Part shown: piece after piece, positions 8,562 to 17,252 of the stretch | How the letters are laid out: each line of letters opens with the position of its first letter | Numbering within the stretch: the first letter of the stretch is position 1 | Source: Albibacterium profundi | GTDB lineage: Bacteria; Bacteroidota; Bacteroidia; Sphingobacteriales; Sphingobacteriaceae | Length of the DNA stretch: 64,000 nt | NCBI RefSeq assembly: GCF_042159835.1 | Contig: NZ_JBBVGT010000002.1 | Location: 1,116,001 to 1,180,000, forward strand | Reading direction: 5' to 3' | Notes under the pieces: generated by a model | The model's input: the letters and a program-made list of their open reading frames with translations, nothing else | Told to the model about the DNA's origin: nothing | Database searches by the model: none | Position numbers and translations under genes: made by a program

Positions 8562-8856
8562 TCACTAATTGTGTTAATGGATCCAACTTATTTGTCTGAA
8601 TCTGATTCACCAGCTTTCCACCTTTAAAGGCTGCGAAAGTCGGCAAATTACTCACATCAGCCAATTTTCTAGATTCTGGGAACTTCTCTGCATCCGCAAT
8701 AACGAATTTCATTCCCTCATTCTCACCAGCTAATTTTTTAAACTTTGGTTTCATAATTCTACAGTTCCCGCACCAAGAAGCTGAGTATTGTACCAATACT
8801 ACATCCTCTCCACCTACGATCTCTGCTAAATTATCATTATCTAATTCTACTAACAT
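8542..8856 (-). CDS. Thioredoxin family protein
   Basis: A 104-residue single-domain thioredoxin-fold protein without a signal peptide, so cytoplasmic. The active site is WCGNC with cysteines at 29 and 32 (classical thioredoxin has CGPC, so the redox potential may differ). The conserved cis-proline segment is NLPTF. It starts 9 bases after the peroxiredoxin stop and is the likely reductant of that enzyme. Confidence 0.9.
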   Translation of the reverse strand: MLVELDNDNLAEIVGGEDVVLVQYSASWCGNCRIMKPKFKKLAGENEGMKFVIADAEKFPESRKLADVSNLPTFAAFKGGKLVNQIQTNKLDPLTQLVNEVTSN

Positions 8857-8865
8857 AATCTTATT

Positions 8866-9504
8866 TTAATGTGCAGCTAAGTAACTTGCAACACCGTCAC
8901 GGTTTGCGTTCATAGCCTCTTTTCCTTCTTCCCAGTTTGCAGGACAAACCTCACCAAACTTTTGTACGTGTGCATAAGCATCAATCAGACGAATGTATTC
9001 TTTAACGTTACGACCAAGCGGCATATCGTTTACACTCTCGTGGAATACCTTACCATCTTCATCAATTAGATAAGTCGCGCGGAACGTTACGTTTGATCCT
9101 TCAATGATCAATGAATCCAACTGCTCATCATACTCAGCATTCTGTACATCAAGAATGCCTAATACATTTGCCAAGTTACGTGTAGTGTCCGCTAAAATCG
9201 GATACGTTACACCTTCAATTCCGCCATTATCTTTTTCCGTGTTTAACCAAGCAAAGTGAACTTCGTTGGTATCGCAAGATGCACCAACAACTATCGTGTT
9301 GCGCTTTTCAAATTCAGGCAATGCTTCTTGGAATGCATGCAATTCAGTTGGACAAACAAAAGTAAAATCCTTCGGATACCAAAACAATAATACTTTCTTT
9401 CCCTTTGAAGTCGCTTCTTGAAAAATGTTGATCTTTAGGTCATCGCCCATGTGATCCATGGCATCTACCGTAATATTAGGGAATTTTTTTCCTACTAAGC
9501 TCAT
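8866..9504 (-). CDS. Typical 2-Cys peroxiredoxin (AhpC/TSA family)
   Basis: Reduces hydrogen peroxide and organic peroxides. The peroxidatic cysteine is C51 in FTFVCPTE and the resolving cysteine is C187 in EVCPANW, making it a typical 2-Cys enzyme (212 aa). It is the first gene of an operon with a thioredoxin and DUF6952; no AhpF is present, so the thioredoxin is the probable electron donor. An exact -7 box lies about 40 bases upstream of the start. Confidence 0.93.
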   Translation of the reverse strand: MSLVGKKFPNITVDAMDHMGDDLKINIFQEATSKGKKVLLFWYPKDFTFVCPTELHAFQEALPEFEKRNTIVVGASCDTNEVHFAWLNTEKDNGGIEGVTYPILADTTRNLANVLGILDVQNAEYDEQLDSLIIEGSNVTFRATYLIDEDGKVFHESVNDMPLGRNVKEYIRLIDAYAHVQKFGEVCPANWEEGKEAMNANRDGVASYLAAH

Positions 9505-9542
9505 AATAATTTGTAATTTAATTTGTTCCTTTTTTGATGGTG

Positions 9543-9550
9543 CAAATATA
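9543..9550 (-). promoter_or_regulatory. -7 box (TAtaTTTG) of the peroxiredoxin operon
   Basis: Exact Bacteroidota -7 consensus on the minus strand, giving an inferred leader of about 34 bases before the ATG at 9504. A TTTG lies 15 bp further upstream (9566-9569), shorter than the usual spacing. Confidence 0.55.
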
Positions 9551-9716
9551 GAAAATAAAAAGGGACAAAATTATCTTTTAAGCTGATACACTATAGGCAA
9601 AATCTATAATGACACAGCCATGATATTAACGTATTTAATGACATGAAAAAATACATTTATATCCTATTTTACTCAAAAAATCCTATTTGAAATGCTATTT
9701 TTGTGAATTAAAACGA

Positions 9717-9788
9717 GGCCCTGTAGTTCAACGGATAGAATAGAAGTTTCCTAAACTTTAGATATGGGTTCGATTCCCGTCAGGGCTA
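9717..9788 (+). tRNA. tRNA-Arg (anticodon CCT)
   Basis: Full cloverleaf by hand: acceptor 9717-9723 with 9781-9787 (one G-T pair), D-stem GTTC/GAAT, anticodon stem 9743-9747 with 9755-9759, anticodon CCT at 9750-9752 reading AGG, 4-base variable loop, and T-arm with loop TTCGATT. The 3' CCA is not encoded. A terminator follows at 9815. Confidence 0.92.
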
Positions 9789-9814
9789 CTTTTATAATAG
9801 GACGCACAACCATT

Positions 9815-9848
9815 AAACGCCTTAGCAGTATCGTTAAGGCGTTTTTTT
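9815..9848 (+). terminator. Terminator of tRNA-Arg
   Basis: Hairpin AAACGCCTTA / TAAGGCGTTT with a 10-base loop followed by a run of seven T, 26 bases after the tRNA. The rest of the 9789-9979 gap shows nothing else I can support. Confidence 0.85.
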
Positions 9849-9979
9849 GTTCCAGATAGCTCCTGGAAAAAGAAAAAGTGGCAGTTACGCTTCTGCCAAT
9901 TCCTTTACTAGACCTTTTCCGCACTTGCATTGATCTTGACCTCCTGATTGATCGTTTTTGTCTTCATTTCTTATGTGTT

Positions 9980-10375
9980 TCACATGTTCAATACGACCCA
10001 CCTGTGTCCGTCGGGATCCGCAAAGCGCATGACCCACCAGCCTTCTTTCATCTGTTCGGGACGGCTAATGATGTCGGCACCAATGCTGTCGAGTGCTTTC
10101 TCCCATTCCAACACTTCCTCCTTACTTTCTGCGGAGATACTGAAGTTCACTTCGTTGCCCTGATCAGCTACTTTGGTCTTTACGGCCTTTTCAAAGCGGG
10201 ACGTTTGGAACAGGTTCAGAATAAAACCGGAATCCCCGATGTTGAGCGAGAGGAAACTGTCGCCGTCGTGTACGCTTTCGTTAACTGTGAATCCAAGCTT
10301 TGTATAGAATTCTTTGGACTTATGAATATCTTTGATCGGATAATCTGCCCAGATCTTCGATGGTTGCGGAGCCAT
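9980..10375 (-). CDS. VOC (glyoxalase/bleomycin-resistance fold) family protein
   Basis: A 131-residue protein with the two beta-alpha-beta-beta-beta modules of the VOC superfamily: DYPIKDIHKSKEFYTKLGF at the start, then a second half ending in FADPDGHRWVVL, the usual metal/substrate-site end. Family members include glyoxalases, dioxygenases and resistance proteins, so the substrate cannot be told. It appears to be a single-gene unit on the minus strand; the long opposite-strand frame over it is a shadow. Confidence 0.85.
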   Translation of the reverse strand: MAPQPSKIWADYPIKDIHKSKEFYTKLGFTVNESVHDGDSFLSLNIGDSGFILNLFQTSRFEKAVKTKVADQGNEVNFSISAESKEEVLEWEKALDSIGADIISRPEQMKEGWWVMRFADPDGHRWVVLNM

Positions 10376-10497
10376 AAGGTTTGCTATTTACTTATCAAAT
10401 CTATACACTAACCCTTACAATAATCTTGCCATAGGTCAGGAGAAGTGGGAAGTCAGAAGCATCCTTAAAATGCTTCGCAATCAAAGAAATTCACCTT

Positions 10498-10941
10498 TTA
10501 AGGATCGATTCGTACAAAATTTCCCTCTGTATCAAAGACCAGATCAACACCATTCGTTAACTCAACATCAAAACCCTGACGTTCCTTGTCAATCCCGTTG
10601 ATCCCCACGTTGGGGTATTCGGCTTCTACGTAATCAACAATAGGTGTTAGGATAAACGTTGTGGGCAACGATCCATTAACCGGAGCATCTACATCCTCCC
10701 AATTTCCGCCCTTATCGAACTTGACGGTTACTCCGTTATCCAATCGAACTTCATACTCACCACCTTCTGAAGATTCCTTCTCCCTTTTTACCGAGACGAC
10801 TGTTTGATCTCCAAAATGTTCGTCTAAAAAGGCTTGACCTACAGAAGGTATTTCTTCGATACCAACAACTTCTTCTTTTTCGCAAGAAGATAAAGCTACT
10901 ACCATCACCAATGCCAGCAGCAAACTAGATACTTTTTTCAT
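10498..10941 (-). CDS. PepSY-like lipoprotein (PepSY-1)
   Basis: Exported 147-residue protein with lipobox LSSC (Cys 20) and two similar halves of the PepSY-like (DUF2874) type, each ending in a 'xVELxNGVDLxFDxxGxFxxID' strand pattern. These Bacteroidota periplasmic proteins have no proven function; PepSY domains elsewhere inhibit peptidases or sit in sensors. It is a clear paralogue of the protein at 14769-15215. Its promoter carries the same TTRGGAA direct repeat as that gene and the response-regulator gene, which points to control by the neighbouring two-component system. Confidence 0.85.
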   Translation of the reverse strand: MKKVSSLLLALVMVVALSSCEKEEVVGIEEIPSVGQAFLDEHFGDQTVVSVKREKESSEGGEYEVRLDNGVTVKFDKGGNWEDVDAPVNGSLPTTFILTPIVDYVEAEYPNVGINGIDKERQGFDVELTNGVDLVFDTEGNFVRIDP

Positions 10942-10963
10942 CTTTCTATGTATATTGTTAGCT

Positions 10964-10971
10964 CAAAGATG
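10964..10971 (-). promoter_or_regulatory. -7-like box (CAtcTTTG) of PepSY-1
   Basis: One mismatch to TAnnTTTG on the minus strand, 23 bases before the ATG. It lies 9 bp downstream of the direct repeat at 10981-10998 and has no strong -33 box, the typical form of an activator-dependent promoter. Confidence 0.45.
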
Positions 10972-10980
10972 ATATACAAT

Positions 10981-10998
10981 TTAGGAAACAATTGGGAA
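10981..10998. promoter_or_regulatory. Direct repeat TTAGGAA-N4-TTGGGAA, putative response-regulator site 1
   Basis: Two 7-base copies with an 11-bp period (10981-10987 and 10992-10998), the period typical of OmpR/PhoB-family binding sites. The spacing to the -7-like box (9 bp) equals that at sites 2 and 3. Confidence 0.6.
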
Positions 10999-11038
10999 TG
11001 GATATGAGCATCCTTATAATTCTACCAGAAATATTAAA

Positions 11039-11046
11039 TACATTTG
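11039..11046 (+). promoter_or_regulatory. -7 box (TAcaTTTG) of the GH78 gene
   Basis: Exact TAnnTTTG match 41 bases before the rhamnosidase ATG, implying a leader of about 37 bases. Confidence 0.5.
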
Positions 11047-11087
11047 GGAATACAACTAAACCCTTTTAGCTATTTACTATATAAACT

Positions 11088-13730
11088 ATGGGAAAGTATT
11101 TACTGTTCATCGCCCTCTTGATATCCACAGGAACTCATGGTCAAGATTCCACTACAAACGGTATCCCCACCCAATTAAAAGTTGAACATTTAGAAAACCC
11201 CTTAGGAGTCGACATTGAAAACCCTCGGCTCATGTGGCGCTTACAGGACGACCGACAAGGAGCATTGCAAACAGCCTATCAAATATTCGTGGGAACTGAC
11301 TCCATGGGTATCGTTAACGACAAGGGAAATATGTGGAATACCGGAAAACAAAGCAGCGCAGACATACTTGTATCCTATGCCGGTCAAGATCTAGCACCGC
11401 TGACCCGATATTTCTGGAAAGTCGTGACATGGGACCAAAACGGGAAATCACACGCTTCCCATGCTGCTAGCTTTGAAACTGGCATGATGGGAAATAGCAG
11501 GTGGAAAGGCTCGTGGATCAGTGACCATCATGATATCCACCATAAAGAAGCGCCTTATTTTCGGAAAGAATTTACAGTAGCTAAGAAAATTAAATATGCA
11601 CGAGCTTACATCGCTGTTGCGGGCTTGTATGAGCTGACTTTGAATGGTGGAAGGGTCAGCGACCATCGGCTTGACCCGATGTATACTCGCTTCGATAGAC
11701 GAACATTATATGTCACGCACGATGTGACTGAAATGCTACAATCCGGTGAGAATGCTATTGGCGTAACCCTGGGTAACGGTTGGTACAATCACCAATCACT
11801 GGCCGTTTGGAACTTTCACAACGCCCCCTGGCGGGCGAGACCAACTTTCTGCTTAGACCTTCGCATTGTATACACGGATGGCACCGAAGAGACAATTGTA
11901 TCTGACAACAACTGGAAGACTTCATCCGGCCCTATTATCTCTAACAGCATCTATACAGGCGAACATTATGACGCCCGTCTGGAGCAAACAGGTTGGAATA
12001 AAGCTGGCTTTGACGATTCTAAATGGGACGGCGTTCGCTATCGAAGTGCGCCCTCATCGCATATCGTATCTCAGCAAACGGTACCTATTCGCTTCGTAAA
12101 ATCATATTCCCCACAATCTGTAAAGAAGTTTGACGACACAACCTATGTCTTTGATATGGGTCAAAACATGGCAGGTGTAACACAGCTCAAAGTCAAAGGC
12201 CCGGAAGGAACGGTTCTTAAAATCAAGCATGGCGAACGTCTTTATGATAATGGACGTCTGGACATGTCCAATATCGACGTATATTACCGTGGAAATAAGG
12301 AAACCGACCCATTCCAGACGGACATCCTCATCCTCAGCGGTAAAAAAGAGGATGAGTTCGCAGCTAAGTTTAACTATAAGGGATTCCGTTATGTAGAAAT
12401 AACGAGTAGCAAGCCCGTTTCACTCGACGAAAACAACCTGAAAGCCTATTTTATACATAGCGATGTAGAACCTGTTGGTGAAATTAAGACGTCTTCGACA
12501 TTGGTTAATGACCTTTGGCGCATAACGAACAATGCGTATCTATCAAACCTGATGGGCTACCCAACCGATTGTCCGCAGCGAGAGAAAAATGGCTGGACAG
12601 GCGACGGCCACCTCGCCATCGAAACAGCTTTGTATAATTTTGATGGGATCAGCGTATATGAAAAGTGGCTTGCCGATCATCGCGACGAGCAGCAACCCAA
12701 CGGTGTATTGCCCGATATCATCCCCACCGGCGGTTGGGGCTATGGAACAGCCAATGGGTTAGACTGGACCAGTACCATCGCTATTATCCCCTGGGAGGTA
12801 TACATGTTTTACGGCGACAGCAGACTACTCGCCGACACCTACGAAAACATAAAGCGTTATGTAGATTATGTAAATCAGATTAGCCCGAACGGACTGACTA
12901 CTTTCGGCCGCGGTGACTGGGTGCCCGTAAAGTCACAGTCCAATTTAGAGCTCACATCCTCTGTCTATTTCTACGTAGATGCACAGATCCTAGCCTCTGC
13001 TGCAAAACTATTCGGGAAGGAAGACGATTTTCAGAAGTACAATTCGCTCGCAAACAAGATTAAACAGGCAATCAACGATAAATTCCTAAATCAAGAAACG
13101 GGCATCTATGCTAGCGGAACACAAACTGAGCTTAGCGTTCCGCTACATTGGGGGGTAGTTCCTGAGAACATGAAAGCGAAAGTAGCGGCCAACCTCAATC
13201 AAAAAGTTGAAGAGACTGATTTTCATCTGGATGTAGGAGTTCTGGGAGCCAAAGCCTTGTTAAATGCACTGAAAGACAATGGCTATGGAGAAAGTGCTTA
13301 TAAAGTCGCCGTACAGGATACCTACCCTTCATGGGGTTGGTGGGCGGTGAACGGAGCTACCACCTTGCTTGAGAACTGGGATCTTGAAGCCGAAAGAGAC
13401 ATTTCGGACAACCATATGATGTTTGGAGAGATTGGAGGATGGTTCTTCAAATCGCTAGGCGGGATTCTGCCAGATGCAGAGCAACCAGGATTTAAACATG
13501 TTCTTTTGAAGCCGATATTCCCAAAAGGACTGAGCCAGTCGACCGCCTCTCACAAATCACCCTACGGCACAATTATATCCAGTTGGAAGAAAAACAAAAG
13601 CACCGTTACATTTGATGTCCAGATACCTCCAAACTCCACAGCTACATTTTTCCCACCTGAGAACATTGTAGATAGCAAACCAGTTAGATTAGAAGCAGGT
13701 AAACATCGTCTAAAACTGAAATTAAAATGA
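11088..13730 (+). CDS. Alpha-L-rhamnosidase, GH78 family, secreted
   Basis: Removes terminal alpha-L-rhamnose from glycans or glycosides. Residues 1-18 form a signal peptide ending at THGQ. The order is an N-terminal Fn3/beta-sandwich part, a rhamnosidase N domain, a concanavalin-like domain and the (alpha/alpha)6 barrel from about residue 465. The catalytic signature DCPQREKNGWTGD is intact (D494, E499, D506), and a downstream glutamate sits in GATTLLENWD. The C-terminal beta domain ends in the usual amphipathic strands. Length (880 aa) is normal. It overlaps the next gene by 4 bases (ATGA). No SusC/D pair lies next to it; the nearest is 17 kb away. Confidence 0.92.
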   Translation: MGKYLLFIALLISTGTHGQDSTTNGIPTQLKVEHLENPLGVDIENPRLMWRLQDDRQGALQTAYQIFVGTDSMGIVNDKGNMWNTGKQSSADILVSYAGQDLAPLTRYFWKVVTWDQNGKSHASHAASFETGMMGNSRWKGSWISDHHDIHHKEAPYFRKEFTVAKKIKYARAYIAVAGLYELTLNGGRVSDHRLDPMYTRFDRRTLYVTHDVTEMLQSGENAIGVTLGNGWYNHQSLAVWNFHNAPWRARPTFCLDLRIVYTDGTEETIVSDNNWKTSSGPIISNSIYTGEHYDARLEQTGWNKAGFDDSKWDGVRYRSAPSSHIVSQQTVPIRFVKSYSPQSVKKFDDTTYVFDMGQNMAGVTQLKVKGPEGTVLKIKHGERLYDNGRLDMSNIDVYYRGNKETDPFQTDILILSGKKEDEFAAKFNYKGFRYVEITSSKPVSLDENNLKAYFIHSDVEPVGEIKTSSTLVNDLWRITNNAYLSNLMGYPTDCPQREKNGWTGDGHLAIETALYNFDGISVYEKWLADHRDEQQPNGVLPDIIPTGGWGYGTANGLDWTSTIAIIPWEVYMFYGDSRLLADTYENIKRYVDYVNQISPNGLTTFGRGDWVPVKSQSNLELTSSVYFYVDAQILASAAKLFGKEDDFQKYNSLANKIKQAINDKFLNQETGIYASGTQTELSVPLHWGVVPENMKAKVAANLNQKVEETDFHLDVGVLGAKALLNALKDNGYGESAYKVAVQDTYPSWGWWAVNGATTLLENWDLEAERDISDNHMMFGEIGGWFFKSLGGILPDAEQPGFKHVLLKPIFPKGLSQSTASHKSPYGTIISSWKKNKSTVTFDVQIPPNSTATFFPPENIVDSKPVRLEAGKHRLKLKLK

Positions 13731-14689
13731 AAGCAGCCATTTACACTCGCTATGGGGGTTCCGAGGTAGTTTCTTTAAAAGAAGTACCTAAACCTCATCC
13801 GAAAGAAAACGAGATACTCATTAAAGTATATGCTTCCTCAGTAAACCGTACTGACTGCGGCTTTCGCAGTGCAGAATACTTCATATCCAGGCTTTTCAGC
13901 GGCCTTTTAAGGCCTAAACAAGCAATCCTCGGTTGCGAATTCGCGGGAAAGGTAGAGGCTATTGGAGAAAATGTTACGCTGTTTAACATTGGGGATGATG
14001 TTTTTGGCTACGATGACAATGCTTTTGGTGGTCATGCCGAGTACAAAACAATTTCTGCCACAGCGGCGGTTACTAACCTCCCGGATAATCTCAGCTACGC
14101 TGAAGGGGCGGCGCTCACCGAAGGCAGCCATTACGCATTAGGCAACATCCGGGCAGCCCGGGTTAAATCAGGAGACACAGTTCTCGTCTATGGAGCCACC
14201 GGCGCTATCGGCTCTGCAGCAGTTCAATTGTTAAAACACCTGGGTACTTTCGTCGTAGCGGTTGCCAACACAAAAAATGTCGAATTGATTAAAACATTAG
14301 GAGCCGACGAAGTCATCGACTACATGACACAAGATTTTACAAAAACAACCCATCGTTTTGATTTTGTCTTTGATGCAGTTGGAAAAAGCTCATTCCGTCA
14401 GTGCAAACCGCTTATGAAACCCAAAGGGATCTATGTATCAACAGAACTGGGGAGAAATTCTGAAAACATCTTTTTAGCCATGATTGCACCCTTGAAGAAA
14501 GGGAAAAAAGTTATATTCCCTATCCCCACCGCAAAAAAGGAAGACATCCTCTACCTTCAGGACCTGGCTAAGAAGAACCATTTCAAACCAGTGATCGATA
14601 GAGAGTATCCATTAGACGAGATTGTCGAAGCTCACCGTTATGTAGAGACCGGACAGAAAACGGGCAATGTCATTATTAGAATTGCTTAA
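13727..14689 (+). CDS. NAD(P)-dependent MDR-family oxidoreductase (quinone reductase-like)
   Basis: Medium-chain dehydrogenase/reductase of 320 residues. The GroES-like N-terminal half includes NRTDCGFR and GCEFAGKVEAIGENV. The nucleotide-binding loop is VYGATGAIGSAAVQ near residues 149-162. The zinc-ligand set of alcohol dehydrogenases is missing, so it belongs with the zinc-free quinone oxidoreductase/enoyl reductase group. Translation is coupled to the rhamnosidase by an ATGA overlap, so the two may act on the same plant-derived compounds, but this is inference. Confidence 0.85.
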   Translation: MKAAIYTRYGGSEVVSLKEVPKPHPKENEILIKVYASSVNRTDCGFRSAEYFISRLFSGLLRPKQAILGCEFAGKVEAIGENVTLFNIGDDVFGYDDNAFGGHAEYKTISATAAVTNLPDNLSYAEGAALTEGSHYALGNIRAARVKSGDTVLVYGATGAIGSAAVQLLKHLGTFVVAVANTKNVELIKTLGADEVIDYMTQDFTKTTHRFDFVFDAVGKSSFRQCKPLMKPKGIYVSTELGRNSENIFLAMIAPLKKGKKVIFPIPTAKKEDILYLQDLAKKNHFKPVIDREYPLDEIVEAHRYVETGQKTGNVIIRIA

Positions 14690-14703
14690 TCTCCCGATAT
14701 TAA

Positions 14704-14733
14704 AAATCCTACACGGGTTATCGTGTAGGATTT
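14704..14733. terminator. Bidirectional terminator between dehydrogenase and PepSY-2
   Basis: Stem AAATCCTACACG / CGTGTAGGATTT with a 6-base loop between two convergent genes. The T-run is stronger on the minus strand (TTTTTA), so it mainly serves PepSY-2. Confidence 0.75.
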
Positions 14734-14768
14734 AACAAAACATCGCAATGAGGTTTCTATGCTAATTC

Positions 14769-15215
14769 TTAATCATCTATTCTCAAAAATTTACCCTTGC
14801 GGTCAAATTCCAAGTCCAAGCCACTGGTCAATTCCACCTCATATTTCCGTGAAGACCTCGATATCTGCTCAACCTTGTTATTAGGGAAACTTTTGCTGAT
14901 ATACGAACGGATATTTCCGGGTATAATTGCGTTCGGTACAGTTCCCTTTTCCGGATCTACCTCTGTCCATTGACCTTTGCTGTCGAATTCAAGTTCCGTA
15001 CCGTCAGCCAACGCCACTTTGTACTCTTTCGACGAAAAAAATTCATCTTCCATAATCACGTGAGAAACGGACTTTACATTATAATGCTGCTTAATAAATT
15101 GTTGTGCAGTTTGGGGTAATTGATCAAAAGTCAAAACCTTTTCTTCCTGTGCCTGAGCACTCATCGTCGTCATGGCAACTACCATGATCAAAATTCCTGT
15201 TACAAGCTTTTTCAT
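14769..15215 (-). CDS. PepSY-like exported protein (PepSY-2)
   Basis: A 148-residue exported protein, paralogous to the lipoprotein at 10498-10941. The signal peptide ends after MSAQAQ, so it is soluble in the periplasm rather than lipid-anchored. Two PepSY-like (DUF2874) halves follow, each with a strand pattern ending in EFDSKGQW or EFDRKGKFLRIDD. ATG 15215 gives the signal peptide (MKKLVTGIL); the longer frame from 15281 would cover the promoter. It lies directly downstream of the histidine kinase gene but has its own promoter with the TTGGGAA direct repeat. Confidence 0.85.
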   Translation of the reverse strand: MKKLVTGILIMVVAMTTMSAQAQEEKVLTFDQLPQTAQQFIKQHYNVKSVSHVIMEDEFFSSKEYKVALADGTELEFDSKGQWTEVDPEKGTVPNAIIPGNIRSYISKSFPNNKVEQISRSSRKYEVELTSGLDLEFDRKGKFLRIDD

Positions 15216-15240
15216 ATCATTATTATTTAAATTCTTTATA

Positions 15241-15248
15241 CAAATATC
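15241..15248 (-). promoter_or_regulatory. -7-like box (GAtaTTTG) of PepSY-2
   Basis: One mismatch to TAnnTTTG on the minus strand, 26 bases before the ATG, and 9 bp downstream of the direct repeat at 15258-15275. Confidence 0.45.
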
Positions 15249-15257
15249 AGATCCAAC

Positions 15258-15275
15258 TTGGGAAACAATTAGGAA
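15258..15275. promoter_or_regulatory. Direct repeat TTGGGAA-N4-TTAGGAA, putative response-regulator site 2
   Basis: Copies at 15258-15264 and 15269-15275, 11-bp period, with spacer ACAA identical to site 1. It sits in the short gap between the kinase stop and PepSY-2. Confidence 0.6.
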
Positions 15276-15282
15276 AAACAAG

Positions 15283-16566
15283 TTAAATGGAAGCTTTGTT
15301 TACCGAAAACACATGGAGATCTTCGTCATAAGTGTACGAAACTGAAATTGTCGGATAATTATCCACGATAGATCGTATAATGGAAAGCCCCAGACCATTC
15401 GACTGCGAGTCCTGAGACCCTTTATGGAAACGTTCAAATATATAATCCGGGTTCAGAGCTTCTCCCAGACTGCTATTGGCAATCTCGATACGATCACGCT
15501 GTAGACGGATACGTAATATTCCACCTTTTGTATTATATTTTATAGCATTTCGTAAAAGATTGGAAATTAAAATACTTGCCAAATCCCCATTGTATTTTGT
15601 CACAAACTGACCGTCGCCCTCCACTTCAATCTGAAGTTCCCGAAATTGGATCAAATCAGAAAAATCATCCAATAGCCCCATTACTAACTCAGAAAAGTTA
15701 ACCACTTCCTCTTCATGATACTGCTTATTATCGATCCGGGACAGGGTAAGTAAAGATTTGTTCAACCCCACCAAACGCAAAAGCGACTGCTTAGCCTCCG
15801 CAATTTTAGAGAGTGGCTCCTCCGGCAACAGCTGATCGTCCATCAGCAAATCCAATTTACTGACTGTCACCGCCAGCGGAGTTTGAAGTTCATGCGATGC
15901 ATTCTCAATAAATCGCTTCTGCTGCTCAAAGATCTGCTCATTTTGATCAATCATCTGTACAATATGTTTATTGAGATTGTCAAATTCTTTTACTTGACTT
16001 TCTATTGGAATAAAACTTTTACTATCACCAAACCGATAATTTCCTAACCCATTCATGATCAACTTAAATGGCCGAAGTGCCTTCGTCAGTCCAACGTAAT
16101 TAATAACAATGATGCTTAACGCGATCACGACGTATAATACCGCGAGGGAGAATGCCAGGTTAATCAGAAAATCATCCTCCTCAACTGTCGACGTCCGTAT
16201 TTCCAATTGATAGGGTTTGCCATCTTTCGTATAAAAACCCGTACGAAGAATCCGGTAAGGTTCATCTTCCTCATCGTAGGGCATATACATCTCCTTGTTG
16301 TAAAAGTAGTTTTTATCGATATTCTCATCAGCAGTACCAGGAATTATACGAAACTGATTGATACCAAACGTTGTTGTATTAACAATATCAGGATCTGCAT
16401 ATGCTTCACGTATAATTTCGATTTTCTGATTCTTAAGGCCATCGTCGATATTATCATATACCTCGTCCATCAACACCGCGTAGAATAACAAGGCCCAGAT
16501 AGCCATAATCGCTAAGATAGCGATTACAAGATAGCGGTTTGTATAGGTTTTTAATGATATTGCCAT
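15283..16566 (-). CDS. Sensor histidine kinase
   Basis: Membrane sensor kinase of 427 residues. TM1 is at about 11-32, then a periplasmic sensor loop of about 100 residues that matches no domain I recognise, then TM2 at about 135-158. The H-box ASHELQTPL has the phosphorylated histidine at 225. The ATPase part has the N-box (LLRNAIKYN) and the G2 box GLGLSII; the G1 DxGxG loop is weak (NSSLGEAL), as in many Bacteroidota kinases. It directly abuts the response-regulator gene, and its likely outputs are the two PepSY-like proteins. Confidence 0.92.
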   Translation of the reverse strand: MAISLKTYTNRYLVIAILAIMAIWALLFYAVLMDEVYDNIDDGLKNQKIEIIREAYADPDIVNTTTFGINQFRIIPGTADENIDKNYFYNKEMYMPYDEEDEPYRILRTGFYTKDGKPYQLEIRTSTVEEDDFLINLAFSLAVLYVVIALSIIVINYVGLTKALRPFKLIMNGLGNYRFGDSKSFIPIESQVKEFDNLNKHIVQMIDQNEQIFEQQKRFIENASHELQTPLAVTVSKLDLLMDDQLLPEEPLSKIAEAKQSLLRLVGLNKSLLTLSRIDNKQYHEEEVVNFSELVMGLLDDFSDLIQFRELQIEVEGDGQFVTKYNGDLASILISNLLRNAIKYNTKGGILRIRLQRDRIEIANSSLGEALNPDYIFERFHKGSQDSQSNGLGLSIIRSIVDNYPTISVSYTYDEDLHVFSVNKASI

Positions 16567-17238
16567 TTAAACTAATTTATAACCAACACCGTAGACCGCT
16601 TGGATATCCGCTTCGGCACCATAGTTTTTCAGCTTTTTTCGCAAATTTTTTATCTGAGAGTAAATAAAATCCAGGTTATCAGACTGGTCGATATAGTCGC
16701 CCCAAACAGATTCAGCCAACGAGGTTTTTTCCAGCAAGCGATTTGGTCTCAGCAAAAAATAATAAAGAACATCATACTCTTTCCTATTAAGCGATATTTC
16801 CTTTCCATCAACCATCGCCTGTCGTGAATCTGGCGCCAGCGTTAAGTTTTTATACGTTAATACCCTGTCCCCTTGTTGCACATTTCTACGAATGATCGAT
16901 TTAATCCGCGCTAACAATTCCGCCAGATGAAAAGGTTTCGCCAAATAATCGTCTGCCCCGATTTCCAGCCCGAGAACCTTGTCTTCCACGTCGCCTTTTG
17001 CAGAAAGGATCAGCACAGGTTGTTTCCTTCCCTCTTTCTCAAGCTCCCTCAAAATATCCAGACCATTACCGCCTGGCAACATGATATCCAATAGAACACA
17101 ATCATAATCGTAGCTCATCACCTTTTCCAAACCGGCATGATAAGTCAATGCCTCTTCCACCAAGAAGTTTTCCCTTTGCAGAAACTCCTTTACACTTCGA
17201 ACCATTTCAAGCTCATCTTCTACTATAAGTATCTTCAT
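16567..17238 (-). CDS. OmpR-family response regulator
   Basis: A 223-residue receiver plus winged-helix DNA-binding protein. The receiver has acidic residues at 8-9, the phospho-acceptor D51 in LLDIMLPGGNG and the lysine K101 in LAKPF. The C-terminal domain has the OmpR/PhoB pattern (LNRKEYDVLYYFL ... YGVGYKLV). OmpR-type regulators bind tandem half-sites with about 11-bp period; just such repeats lie at its own promoter and at both PepSY-like genes. It is the first gene of the regulator-kinase operon. Confidence 0.93.
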   Translation of the reverse strand: MKILIVEDELEMVRSVKEFLQRENFLVEEALTYHAGLEKVMSYDYDCVLLDIMLPGGNGLDILRELEKEGRKQPVLILSAKGDVEDKVLGLEIGADDYLAKPFHLAELLARIKSIIRRNVQQGDRVLTYKNLTLAPDSRQAMVDGKEISLNRKEYDVLYYFLLRPNRLLEKTSLAESVWGDYIDQSDNLDFIYSQIKNLRKKLKNYGAEADIQAVYGVGYKLV

Positions 17239-17252
17239 TTTATCTAAAAGTA

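Noticed and set aside
9878..10411. A 177-codon plus-strand open frame opposite the VOC gene
   Set aside because: The minus-strand frame has clear VOC family motifs and the plus-strand product has no recognisable pattern, so it is a shadow frame.
11044..11050. A single TTGGGAA upstream of the rhamnosidase
   Set aside because: No second copy at 11-bp period on either side, so it does not fit the direct-repeat pattern.
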